Below are positions 18,793-26,965 of a stretch of DNA of 64,000 nucleotides, one piece after another. Each line of letters opens with the position of its first letter. The first letter of the stretch is position 1. The stretch spans positions 2,098,431 through 2,162,430 of the forward strand of contig NZ_JAICDG010000002.1 of assembly GCF_022751215.1 (NCBI RefSeq), given 5' to 3'. Made by a program: the position numbers and the translations under genes. Below the pieces are notes generated by a model that saw only the letters and a program-made list of their open reading frames with translations, ran no database searches and was not told the origin of the DNA. The stretch is from Actinomadura terrae. GTDB taxonomy: Bacteria > Actinomycetota > Actinomycetes > Streptosporangiales > Streptosporangiaceae.

Positions 18793-20067
18793 GTGGCACG
18801 CATCGGCGACGGTGGTGACCTGCTCAAGTGCTCGTTCTGCGGCAAGAGCCAGAAGCAGGTCAAAAAGCTCATCGCGGGTCCGGGCGTGTACATCTGCGAC
18901 GAGTGCATCGATCTCTGCAACGAGATCATCGAGGAGGAGCTCTCCGAGACCTCCGACCTCAAGTGGGACAACCTGCCGAAGCCGCGGGAGATCTACGAGT
19001 TCCTCGATTCCTACGTCATCGGCCAGGAGACGGCGAAGAAGGCACTCTCGGTCGCCGTCTACAACCACTACAAGCGGATCCAGTCGGGTGACACCGGCAG
19101 GGACGACCCGGTCGAGCTGGGCAAGTCCAACATTCTGCTGCTGGGCCCCACCGGATCGGGCAAGACGCTGCTCGCGCAGACGCTCGCCAAACTCCTCAAC
19201 GTCCCGTTCGCCATCGCGGACGCCACGGCGCTGACGGAGGCCGGATACGTGGGCGAGGATGTCGAGAACATCCTGCTCAAACTGATCCAGGCGGCCGACT
19301 ACGACGTCAAGAAGGCCGAGACCGGGATCATCTACATCGACGAGGTCGACAAGATCGCCCGCAAGAGCGAGAACCCGTCGATCACCAGGGACGTCTCGGG
19401 GGAGGGCGTCCAGCAGGCGCTGCTGAAGATCCTGGAGGGCACCACCGCGAGCGTCCCGCCGCAGGGCGGCCGCAAGCACCCGCACCAGGAGTTCATCCAG
19501 ATCGACACCACGAACGTGCTGTTCATCTGCGGCGGCGCGTTCGCGGGCCTGGAGAAGATCGTGGAGTCCCGGGTCGGCAAGCAGGGGATGGGCTTCGGCG
19601 CCCAGATCCGCTCCAAGTCCGACTTCGAGGACGCCTCGGCCGTCCTGGGTGATGTGATGCCCGAGGACCTGCTGAAGTTCGGGATGATCCCCGAGTTCAT
19701 CGGCCGGCTGCCCTCGATCACCTCCGTCCACAACCTGGACCGCGAGGCCCTGATCAACATCCTCACCGAGCCGAAGAACGCGCTGGTGCGCCAGTACCAC
19801 CGCCTGTTCGAGCTGGACGGTGTCGACCTGGAGTTCACCGACGACGCGCTGGAGGCCATCGCCGACCAGGCCATCCTGCGCGGCACCGGCGCCCGCGGCC
19901 TCCGCGCGATCATGGAGGAGGTGCTCCTGTCGGTGATGTACGAGGTCCCGAGCCGCCACGACGTGGCGCGCGTCGTGATCACGCGCGAGGCCGTCCTGGA
20001 GCACGTCAACCCCACCCTGGTCCCGCGCGACCGGCCCAAGCGCGAACCCCGCGAGAAGTCCGCCTGA
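18793..20067 (+). CDS. clpX: ATP-dependent Clp protease ATP-binding subunit ClpX
   Basis: 424 residues; it unfolds substrates and feeds them to ClpP1P2. The N-terminal zinc domain has C13, C16, C35 and C38. Walker A GPTGSGKT is at 118-125, Walker B is IIYIDEVDKI, and the pore and sensor segments are intact. The IGF-type ClpP docking loop region reads QGMGFGAQI. AAGGAGACAG precedes the GTG. Transcription ends at a strong hairpin at 20102-20130. Confidence 0.98.
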   Translation: MARIGDGGDLLKCSFCGKSQKQVKKLIAGPGVYICDECIDLCNEIIEEELSETSDLKWDNLPKPREIYEFLDSYVIGQETAKKALSVAVYNHYKRIQSGDTGRDDPVELGKSNILLLGPTGSGKTLLAQTLAKLLNVPFAIADATALTEAGYVGEDVENILLKLIQAADYDVKKAETGIIYIDEVDKIARKSENPSITRDVSGEGVQQALLKILEGTTASVPPQGGRKHPHQEFIQIDTTNVLFICGGAFAGLEKIVESRVGKQGMGFGAQIRSKSDFEDASAVLGDVMPEDLLKFGMIPEFIGRLPSITSVHNLDREALINILTEPKNALVRQYHRLFELDGVDLEFTDDALEAIADQAILRGTGARGLRAIMEEVLLSVMYEVPSRHDVARVVITREAVLEHVNPTLVPRDRPKREPREKSA

Positions 20068-20101
20068 CGCAGGCCTCACCGCCCCGCAGGCTCACGGCAG
20101 G

Positions 20102-20130
20102 AGCGCGCCCGCGATCATCGCGGGCGCGCT
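20102..20130 (+). terminator. Terminator after clpX
   Basis: Perfect 13-bp arms (20102-20114 and 20118-20130) around a TCA loop. Its last base is the first base of the tandem repeat array, so the array starts exactly where the hairpin ends. Confidence 0.85.
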
Positions 20131-20219
20131 TCCGCGTTCACGGCTTCCGTGTTCACGGCTTCCGCGTTCACGGCTTCCGTGTTCACGGCATCCGCGTTCA
20201 CGCATCCGTGTTTCACGGT
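20130..20219. repeat. 15-bp tandem repeat array (minisatellite), six units
   Basis: Four perfect-length units TTCCGYGTTCACGGC (20130-20189), with C and T alternating at the sixth base so that the true period is 30 bp, are followed by two decayed units of 14 and 16 bases beginning ATCCG. The array lies between the clpX terminator and the end of the response regulator gene. Because 15 is a multiple of three, every frame is open; this creates artificial pentapeptide ORFs on both strands. I see no evidence that it is translated. Confidence 0.9.
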
Positions 20220-20302
20220 GAAGGGCTCGGCGGAGCGCGGCGACACGCCGACCGGATTCGATTCCGAGTCGGCGTGGAGCGTCGACGAGGGGGAGCGCGG
20301 GA

Positions 20303-20962
20303 TCAGCGGGGGGTGGACTCGCCCAAGCCCGCCTCGCGGGCCAGGACGATCGCCTGGGCGCGGTCGGCGACGTGCAGCTTCATGAAGATGTTCGAGACGT
20401 GGTTGCGGACGGTCTTCTGGCTGAGGAAGAGCGTCCCGGCGATCTCGGCGTTGCTGCGGCCCTGCGCGATCAGTTCGAGGACCTCGCGCTCGCGCTCGGT
20501 CAGTTCGGGGAAGGCGGCCTGGCGCGGGTCGGGCATGTCGGTGAAGTAGGTCAGGACGCGGCGCGCGATCTCCGGGCCGTAGATGGCCTCGCCCGCGGCG
20601 ACGGCCTTGACGGCGCGGGCGATCTCCTCGGCGCCCGACTCCTTCAGCAGGTAGCCGCGGGCCCCGGCGCGCATCGCCGCGAACACCGAGTCGTCGTCGC
20701 GGAACATCGTGAGGACGAGGACGCCGATGCGGGGGCTCGTGCGGGTGATGGTCCGGGTGGCCTCGATGCCGTTGCCGCCGGGCATGTGCAGGTCCATCAC
20801 GACGACGTCGGGTTGCAGTTCGGCGGCCATCCGCACGGCGTCGGGGCCGCACTCGGCCTCGCCGACGACGTCCACCCCGAGCGCCTGGAGCAGGCCCTTG
20901 AGGCCCTGCCGGAACACCGGGTGATCATCGGTGATCAGTACGCGGATGGACTCAGTGCCCAC
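20303..20962 (-). CDS. NarL/LuxR-type response regulator
   Basis: 219 residues. The receiver has DD at 12-13 and phospho-acceptor D57 in VVVMDLHMPGG; a switch Lys is in YLLKES. The LuxR HTH spans about 150-210 (LTEREREVLELIAQGRSNAEIAGTLFLSQKTVRNHVSNI). The ATG overlaps the end of the sensor kinase gene by 11 bases, so the two are co-translated. The regulon is unknown. Confidence 0.93.
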   Translation of the reverse strand: MGTESIRVLITDDHPVFRQGLKGLLQALGVDVVGEAECGPDAVRMAAELQPDVVVMDLHMPGGNGIEATRTITRTSPRIGVLVLTMFRDDDSVFAAMRAGARGYLLKESGAEEIARAVKAVAAGEAIYGPEIARRVLTYFTDMPDPRQAAFPELTEREREVLELIAQGRSNAEIAGTLFLSQKTVRNHVSNIFMKLHVADRAQAIVLAREAGLGESTPR

Positions 20963-21797
20963 TGCCTCGCCTCCGCTCGGCGGTTCGGGCGCTCTCGGGC
21001 GCCGGGTTCCGTGGTCGCGTCGCAGGGCGATGGTACCCGGAGGCCGCCTCGGCCACCGTGAGCGGAAGATGGGCGGTGACGACGGTCCCGCCGCCCGTCC
21101 GGGACGCGACCGAGCAGCCGCCGCCGAGCTCGGCCGCCCACTCCTTCATCGCGGCGAGGCCGCGGCGCGACTTCGGCCGGCCGCCGCCCCGGGTCGTCTC
21201 GGGCAGGCCGGGGCCGGTGTCGGCCACCAGCAGGTGGAGTTCGGCGTCGCGGGTGAGCAGCACCAGCACCGTACTGCCGGGGGCGTGCAGGCGGACGTTC
21301 GTCAGCGCCTCCTGCGCGATCCGGTACGCGGCGACCTCCACGGCGGCGGGCAGCCCCGCGGGGTCGCCGTCGAAGCGGACGACGACCCGGTCGCAGCAGC
21401 CCTCGGCGTAGGACTGGATGGCGCCGACGAGGCCGAGGTCGTCCAGCGCGGGGGGCCGCAGCCCGTGCGCCATGTCGCGGATCTCCCCGACGACGATCGC
21501 GAGCCGGTCCCGGACGTCCGAGAGCAGCGGCTCCATCCGCTCGGGCTCGCAGGCGAGCGTGAGGCGCGCCGCGTCCAGCGACATCGCGAGGCTCGCCAGC
21601 GTCGGCCCGAGCCCGTCGTGCAGGTCGTGCCGCAGCCTGCGGCGCTCCTCCTCCCGGCTGGCGAGGATGCGCTCTCTGGAACGTTGCAGCTCGGAGGTGA
21701 GACGGAGGAGGTGGGGGATGCCCGCGGCATGCGCCACCGCGGCCCCCGCGGCGAACGCGCCGGCCAGGGCGGCGGTGCGTGCCAGTACCGCTCGCAT
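20952..21797 (-). CDS. NarL-type sensor histidine kinase (HisKA_3)
   Basis: 281 residues from the ATG at 21797, which follows GAGAGGGG. One N-terminal hydrophobic segment (about 5-27) is followed by a short coiled linker (TSELQRSRERILASREEE). The phospho-acceptor motif is RRRLRHDLHDGLGPTLASL with H60; the N box is RIAQEALTNVRLHA and the G box DTGPGLPETT...GRPKSRRGLAAM. There is no extracellular sensor domain, so it probably senses through the membrane segment or a partner. It is the cognate kinase for the overlapping response regulator gene. Confidence 0.9.
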   Translation of the reverse strand: MRAVLARTAALAGAFAAGAAVAHAAGIPHLLRLTSELQRSRERILASREEERRRLRHDLHDGLGPTLASLAMSLDAARLTLACEPERMEPLLSDVRDRLAIVVGEIRDMAHGLRPPALDDLGLVGAIQSYAEGCCDRVVVRFDGDPAGLPAAVEVAAYRIAQEALTNVRLHAPGSTVLVLLTRDAELHLLVADTGPGLPETTRGGGRPKSRRGLAAMKEWAAELGGGCSVASRTGGGTVVTAHLPLTVAEAASGYHRPATRPRNPAPESARTAERRRGSGH

Positions 21798-21975
21798 CCC
21801 GTCCCAACCCCTCTCGCTCCGCGGCCCGTGGACTCCCGCCCCGCGCACGCGGGCGTTCGCCGTCAAGCCTTGCGGGCGGGACGACCCGGTGTCAGGTGAC
21901 CTGTGTCCCGACCGCGGCGGGAAAGGCCGGGCCCCCGCACCGGCGCCGCCCGGCGTTCCACCCCCGGTGGGCCCG

Positions 21976-21981
21976 TAGAAT
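21976..21981 (+). promoter_or_regulatory. -10 element placing valS as a leaderless transcript
   Basis: TAGAAT, a near-perfect actinobacterial -10, ends 8 bases before the valS GTG. Transcription would begin at or just before the start codon. No Shine-Dalgarno sequence is present, which fits a leaderless mRNA. Confidence 0.6.
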
Positions 21982-21989
21982 CGTCGGTC

Positions 21990-24611
21990 GTGACACAGCC
22001 CAGCAATGAGCGCGGCCAGGAGGCCGGCGCGGACGTCGACCTGCCCACCCAGTACCGACCGGCCGATGTCGAGGGCCGGTTGTACGAGCGCTGGGTATCG
22101 GCGGGGCTGTTCACCGCCGACCCGGAACGCGACCCCTCCCGCCCCGCCTTCTCGATCGTGATCCCGCCGCCGAACGTCACCGGTTCGCTGCACATGGGGC
22201 ACGCGCTCGACCACTCGATCCAGGACACGCTCGTCCGGCGCAACCGGATGCGGGGCCGGGAGGTCGTGTGGGTGCCCGGCATGGACCACGCGGGCATCGC
22301 CACCCAGAACGTGGTGGAGCGCGAGCTGGCCAAGGAGGGCCTGTCCCGGCACGACCTCGGCCGCGAGGCGTTCGTGGAGCGCGTCTGGAAGTGGAAGGGC
22401 GAGTCCGGCGGCCGCATCCTCGGCCAGATGCGCCGGCTGGGCGACAGCGTCGACTGGACGCGCGAGGCGTTCACGATGGACGAGGACCGCGCCCGCGCCG
22501 TCCGGACGATCTTCAAGCGGCTGTTCGACGACGGTCTGATCTACCGCGCCGAGCGCATCATCAACTGGTGCCCGCGCTGCCTGACCGCGTTGTCGGACAT
22601 CGAGGTCGAGCACGCCGACCGCGAGGGCGAGCTGGTGTCGATCCGGTACGGGTCGGGCGAGGACGAGATCGTCGTCGCCACGACGCGGGCGGAGACGATG
22701 CTCGGCGACACCGCCGTCGCCGTCCACCCCGAGGACGAGCGGTACCGGCACCTGGTGGGCCGCGAGATCGAGCTGCCGCTGACCGGCCGCCGCATCCCGG
22801 TCGTCGCCGACGAGCACGTCGACCCCGCGTTCGGCACCGGCGCGGTCAAGGTGACCCCGGCGCACGACCCGAACGACTTCGAGATCGGCCGCCGCCACGG
22901 CCTGCCGTCGCTGACCGTCCTGGACGAGCGGGGCGTCGTCACCGCGCACGGCCCGTTCGAGGGTTTGGATCGTTTCGAGGCCCGGCCCGCGGTGGTCGCG
23001 GCGCTGCGCGAGCAGGGGCGGATCGTCAAGGAGGTCCGCCCGTACGAGCACTCGGTGGGGCACTGCCAGCGCTGCGCCACGGTCGTCGAGCCGCGCGTGT
23101 CGCTCCAGTGGTTCGTGAAGGTCGGGCCGCTGGCGCGGGCGGCGGGCGACGCCGTCCGGGACGGGCGGGTCGCGGTGCATCCGCCGGAGATGGCGGCCCG
23201 CTACTTCGAGTGGGTCGACAACATGCACGACTGGTGCATCAGCCGCCAGCTGTGGTGGGGGCACCGCATCCCCGTCTGGTACGGGCCGGACGGCGAGGTC
23301 GTCTGCCCCGGCCCGGGCGAGGAGGCGCCCAAGGGCTGGACGCAGGACACCGACGTCCTCGACACGTGGTTCTCCTCGGCGCTGTGGCCGTTCTCGACGC
23401 TCGGCTGGCCCGCGAAGACGCCCGAGCTGGAGCGCTTCTACCCGACGTCGGTGCTGGTCACCGGCTACGACATCCTGTTCTTCTGGGTCGCGCGGATGAT
23501 GATGTTCGGCCTGTACGCGATGGACGGCGTGGTGCCGTTCAAGGAGATCGCGCTGCACGGCATGGTCCGCGACCAGCACGGCAAGAAGATGTCGAAGTCG
23601 TTCGGCAACGTCGTCGACCCGCTCGACTGGATCGACCGGTACGGCGCCGACGCGACCCGCTTCACGCTGCTGCGCGGCGCGAACCCGGGCGGCGACGTCC
23701 CGGTCGCGGAGGACTGGGCGCAGGGCTCGCGCAACTTCTGCAACAAGCTGTGGAACGCGACGCGCTTCGCGCTCATCAACGGCGCGCACGTGCGGGGCGA
23801 GATGCCCGCCGAGCTGTCGACCGTGGACGCGTGGGTGCTCTCGCGCCTGCACACCGTCATCGCCGAGGTGGACGCGCACCTCGACTCCTACGACTTCGCC
23901 AAGGCGTGCGAGACGCTCTACCACTTCGCGTGGGACGAGGTCTGCGACTGGTACGTGGAGCTGGCCAAGGTCCAGCTCGCGGACGAGCGGGCCGAGGCGA
24001 CGCGCCGCGTCCTCGGCGAGGTGCTCGACAACCTGCTGCGGCTGCTCCACCCGGTCGTCCCGTTCGTCACCGAGGAACTGTGGACGTCGCTGACCGGTGA
24101 GGCGACGGTCGTCACCGCGCCCTGGCCCGCGGCGGACGCCGGACGCGCCGACCGCGCCGCCGAGGCGACGGTCGAGTCGTTGCAGCGGCTGGTCACCGAG
24201 GTCCGCCGGTTCCGCGCCGACCAGGGCCTCAAGCCGGGCCAGCGGGTCGCCGCCGAACTCGCCTGGGACGGCTCGCCGCTCGCCGCACACGAGGAGGGCG
24301 TCCGCGCGCTGCTGCGGCTGACGGCGCCCGGCGAGGCGTTCACGGCGACCGCGTCCCTGCCGGTCGAGGGGGTGACGGTCCGGCTCGACACGGCGGGCGT
24401 CATCGACGTCGCCGCCGAGCGCAAGCGGCTGGAGAAGGACCTCGCCGCCGCCCGCAAGGAGGCCGGGCAGGCGCGCGGCAAGCTCGGCAACGAGGCGTTC
24501 ATGGCCAAGGCGCCCGAGGCGGTCGTCGCGAAGAACCGCGACCGGCTGGGCCAGGCCGAGGCCGCCATCGAGCGGCTCGAGGCGCAGCTCGCGGCCCTTC
24601 CGGCGGGTTGA
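21990..24611 (+). CDS. valS: Valine--tRNA ligase
   Basis: 873 residues of class I synthetase. The HIGH motif is HMGH at 68-71, after the typical PPPNVTGSL. The editing domain contains TTRAETMLGDTAVAVHP. KMSKS is near 532-536 (KKMSKSFGNVVDPLDW). A C-terminal coiled-coil arm runs from about residue 808 to the end (ERKRLEKDLAAARKE...). The GTG at 21990 starts just before conserved sequence and has a -10 hexamer right upstream. It is monocistronic, with 192 bases to the oppositely oriented kinase. Confidence 0.97.
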   Translation: MTQPSNERGQEAGADVDLPTQYRPADVEGRLYERWVSAGLFTADPERDPSRPAFSIVIPPPNVTGSLHMGHALDHSIQDTLVRRNRMRGREVVWVPGMDHAGIATQNVVERELAKEGLSRHDLGREAFVERVWKWKGESGGRILGQMRRLGDSVDWTREAFTMDEDRARAVRTIFKRLFDDGLIYRAERIINWCPRCLTALSDIEVEHADREGELVSIRYGSGEDEIVVATTRAETMLGDTAVAVHPEDERYRHLVGREIELPLTGRRIPVVADEHVDPAFGTGAVKVTPAHDPNDFEIGRRHGLPSLTVLDERGVVTAHGPFEGLDRFEARPAVVAALREQGRIVKEVRPYEHSVGHCQRCATVVEPRVSLQWFVKVGPLARAAGDAVRDGRVAVHPPEMAARYFEWVDNMHDWCISRQLWWGHRIPVWYGPDGEVVCPGPGEEAPKGWTQDTDVLDTWFSSALWPFSTLGWPAKTPELERFYPTSVLVTGYDILFFWVARMMMFGLYAMDGVVPFKEIALHGMVRDQHGKKMSKSFGNVVDPLDWIDRYGADATRFTLLRGANPGGDVPVAEDWAQGSRNFCNKLWNATRFALINGAHVRGEMPAELSTVDAWVLSRLHTVIAEVDAHLDSYDFAKACETLYHFAWDEVCDWYVELAKVQLADERAEATRRVLGEVLDNLLRLLHPVVPFVTEELWTSLTGEATVVTAPWPAADAGRADRAAEATVESLQRLVTEVRRFRADQGLKPGQRVAAELAWDGSPLAAHEEGVRALLRLTAPGEAFTATASLPVEGVTVRLDTAGVIDVAAERKRLEKDLAAARKEAGQARGKLGNEAFMAKAPEAVVAKNRDRLGQAEAAIERLEAQLAALPAG

Positions 24612-24686
24612 TCCAGGCTACGATCCGTCTCGTCCGCGGGCCGTGGGGGGTGTCCCGGCGCGGGCAAGGGAATCTTCGGGAGTGCA

Positions 24687-25691
24687 ATGGCCGGTTCACC
24701 TTCTCCGTCCGACGCGCCGGACGTCCCGTCCGGTGACGACGCGACCGTGCCGCGGGCCGACGCCGACCCGCAGACGCCGCCCCCGGCCGAGCCCGAGCCC
24801 GAGGCCGAGCCGGGCGCGGCGCCGGACCCGTGGGGGGCCTCGCTGCCGTGGTGGTCGGTGGAGCAGGGCGGCGGCACGGGCCCGCAGCAGGTCCCGAACG
24901 GCACGGGCCCTCATGCGGCGCCTCCCGCGCCGAACGGCACCGGGCCGCTCCCGGTGGCGCCGCAGCCTCCGGCGGCCGGGTCGGGCGAGCGCAAGCCGGT
25001 CCCGAGGCTGCTGCTGGGCGCGGGCGTCGGCGCGCTCCTCGTCGTGGTGCTCATGGCGGCCGTGCTGGCGGTCCGCTCGGACGGCGGGAAGAAGACCGGA
25101 TCGGCGGTCACCGCGTCCAAGCGGAAGATCACGGCGGTCGCGGTCGCGGGCGGGCTGCACCGGGACGGCACCACGCCGCCGGTGACGAGCGCGGCGTACC
25201 CGTTCATCGCGGCAGCGATCAAGGCGGGCGGCGTCCCGGTGAGCAAGGACGGCGTGGCCGTCTACGCCGCCGACGTGGCCGGCGGGCCGGGCGCGCCGCT
25301 GAACGTGCTGTTCATGGGCGGGACGGGCGCGGTCGGCGACCCGGTGGCCTTCCTGCGGACGATCCGCCCGGCGACGTTCATCGCCGCGCAGGACACCGGC
25401 GCGGGCAAGGACGGCGGGCGCGCGCTGTGCGGGTCGTTCGCCGTGCTGGCGGAAGTGCACGTCTACTGCGCGTGGGCGACGAAGGACTCCTACGGCGTGG
25501 TCGCGTCCAACACCGCCGTGCGCGCAGCCGCGGCCGCGGCGACCGCGACGAACACGTTGGACGCCGTGGAGTCCCCGGGCACCGCGCACGACGTGACGGC
25601 GGCGGCGAACCAGGAGATCCCGGTGGTGGCCGACCTCATGCGCCGGATCCGCCAGGACGTGGAGAAGCCGCGGGAGAAGCCCCGGCGTTGA
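24687..25691 (+). CDS. Proline-rich single-pass membrane protein, function unknown
   Basis: 334 residues. The first 100 are a disordered Pro/Ala/Glu segment with three near-repeats around (P)NGTGP. One transmembrane helix spans 107-129, and an exported C-terminal domain of about 200 residues follows (KITAVAVAGGL...LNVLFMGGTGAVGDPVAFLRTIRPATFIAAQ). That domain contains two Cys (in ALCGS and VYCAW) that could form a disulfide. I recognise no family. The ATG follows GGGAG. Its last 56 bases overlap the end of the convergent FolC-like gene, so both stop codons lie in the other's coding region. Confidence 0.75.
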   Translation: MAGSPSPSDAPDVPSGDDATVPRADADPQTPPPAEPEPEAEPGAAPDPWGASLPWWSVEQGGGTGPQQVPNGTGPHAAPPAPNGTGPLPVAPQPPAAGSGERKPVPRLLLGAGVGALLVVVLMAAVLAVRSDGGKKTGSAVTASKRKITAVAVAGGLHRDGTTPPVTSAAYPFIAAAIKAGGVPVSKDGVAVYAADVAGGPGAPLNVLFMGGTGAVGDPVAFLRTIRPATFIAAQDTGAGKDGGRALCGSFAVLAEVHVYCAWATKDSYGVVASNTAVRAAAAAATATNTLDAVESPGTAHDVTAAANQEIPVVADLMRRIRQDVEKPREKPRR

Positions 25692-26883
25692 ACAGCCGCC
25701 TCGTGCGGGCGCCCACCGCGTCGAGGACGAGGGCGGTGAAGTAGACCGTCCCGACGGCGACGATGTGGTGCCCGAGGGTGGCGAGCGACGCGGGCGTGAC
25801 GGCGTCCGCGTCGACGACGTCCCAGGACGGCGGGAGCGCGCGGGTGAAGCGCAGGTGCGCCGCCGGGAGCCGGACGAACGTCACGGGCAGGCCGCCGAGC
25901 GCGGCGACCGCGCCGTCCAGGTCCTTGTGGTCGGGCAGGCAGACGACGGCGTGGTCGACGGCGCCCCAGCGGGAGCGGGCGGCGGTGAGCGCGGCGGTGA
26001 CACCGGTCCGGTCGACGGCGGAGTCGACGAGCACGGTCGTCGCCGACCCGGGGACGCGGTGCCATGACAGCCGTCCCGGCAGGACGATCGACGCCAGCAC
26101 GGCCGCCGTCCGCCCGGCGGAGGGCTCGGCCGCGCCGGGCATGCGCCGCGCGGCGGCGACGCCGAGTTCGGCGCTGATCCGGCCGAGCCCGGCGGGCAGC
26201 AGGCCGGGGGCGAGGCCGCTGCCGCCGGGCTCCACGTACTCGACGCGTCCCGCCAGCGCGTCCGCGACCTCGGCGGACTGCGGCGCGGACAGCAGGGCCC
26301 GCGTCCGCGGCCCCGCCACGCCGAGCTTGTCGAGCGCGATCTCCGCGGCCGTGGCGCCGAGGACGCCGATGTGCTCGGGGAAGACGGGGGTGAGGGCGGC
26401 GACGTCGGGCGGGAACAGGCTGACCTCGTCCGAGCGTCCGCCCATGCCCGCCTCCAGGACGAGCACGTCCGCGCCCGCGTCCCGTGCGTGCAGGACGCCC
26501 GCGAGCGTGAAAAGCCCGGCGGGGGACAGGTAGCCGTCCGAGGGGGCCAGCGCGGCGATGCCGTCGCTGAGCCGCCGTCCCAGGGAGGCGAGTTCGTCCT
26601 CCGACACGGCCTGCCCGTCGATCCGTATCCGGTCGCGGTTGTCGCGCAGGCCGGGACTCGTCACCGTGCACACGCGCATGCCCGCCGCCGCCAGGAACGC
26701 CGACGCGTAGGTCGCCGCCGTGCCCTTCCCCTTGGAGCCCACGACGGTCAGGAGCGGAATGTCCAGGGAAAGGACGTCGAGGGCCTGCGCCAGCGCGCGC
26801 GCACGGGCGAGGCTGCGCTTCGCCCCGGCGGCGCGCCGTTCCCACTCGTGGAAGAAGACCTCGTCGGCGCCCATGCGTCCCAT
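25636..26883 (-). CDS. FolC/Mur-ligase-like paralogue lacking the HNP motif
   Basis: 415 residues of Mur-ligase fold. The P-loop VVGSKGKGTAAT (about 47-58) and ribose/Mg segment VLEAGMGGRSDEVSLFPPD match folylpolyglutamate synthases, and TPVFPEHIGVLG...IALDKLGV matches the region of the carbamylated Lys. The canonical D-x-AHNP motif of the C-terminal domain is replaced by VDSAVDRTG (about residue 285), so the substrate pocket differs. It is back-to-back with the true folC (82 bases apart), suggesting duplication and divergence. It could be a ligase for another acid, or a regulatory paralogue. The start could also be the ATG at 26874. Confidence 0.78.
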   Translation of the reverse strand: MGRMGADEVFFHEWERRAAGAKRSLARARALAQALDVLSLDIPLLTVVGSKGKGTAATYASAFLAAAGMRVCTVTSPGLRDNRDRIRIDGQAVSEDELASLGRRLSDGIAALAPSDGYLSPAGLFTLAGVLHARDAGADVLVLEAGMGGRSDEVSLFPPDVAALTPVFPEHIGVLGATAAEIALDKLGVAGPRTRALLSAPQSAEVADALAGRVEYVEPGGSGLAPGLLPAGLGRISAELGVAAARRMPGAAEPSAGRTAAVLASIVLPGRLSWHRVPGSATTVLVDSAVDRTGVTAALTAARSRWGAVDHAVVCLPDHKDLDGAVAALGGLPVTFVRLPAAHLRFTRALPPSWDVVDADAVTPASLATLGHHIVAVGTVYFTALVLDAVGARTRRLFNAGASPAASPRPGGSGA

Positions 26884-26927
26884 GCTCGCAGCGCCCGGGC
26901 CGGGACATGCCGCGCGGCGGTGCCGAG

Positions 26928-26933
26928 TAGGCT
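26928..26933 (+). promoter_or_regulatory. Candidate -10 element of folC
   Basis: TAGGCT lies 32 bases before the folC GTG in the short divergent intergenic region. The same hexamer occurs before the radical SAM gene (37186-37191) and after rne (43749-43754). No good -35 is visible. Confidence 0.35.
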
Positions 26934-26965
26934 CTGAGGGTCACTTTCCGCAGTCATGGAGCATC

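Noticed and set aside
20130..20219. CRISPR array
   Set aside because: Units are directly abutting with no spacers and are only 15 bp long; no cas genes are present.
20115..20302. Pentapeptide-repeat protein encoded by the minisatellite (AVNTE/AVNAE on one strand, FTASV/FTASA on the other)
   Set aside because: A 15-bp repeat keeps all frames open, so the frames are automatic. No start with a ribosome binding site or conserved domain supports translation.
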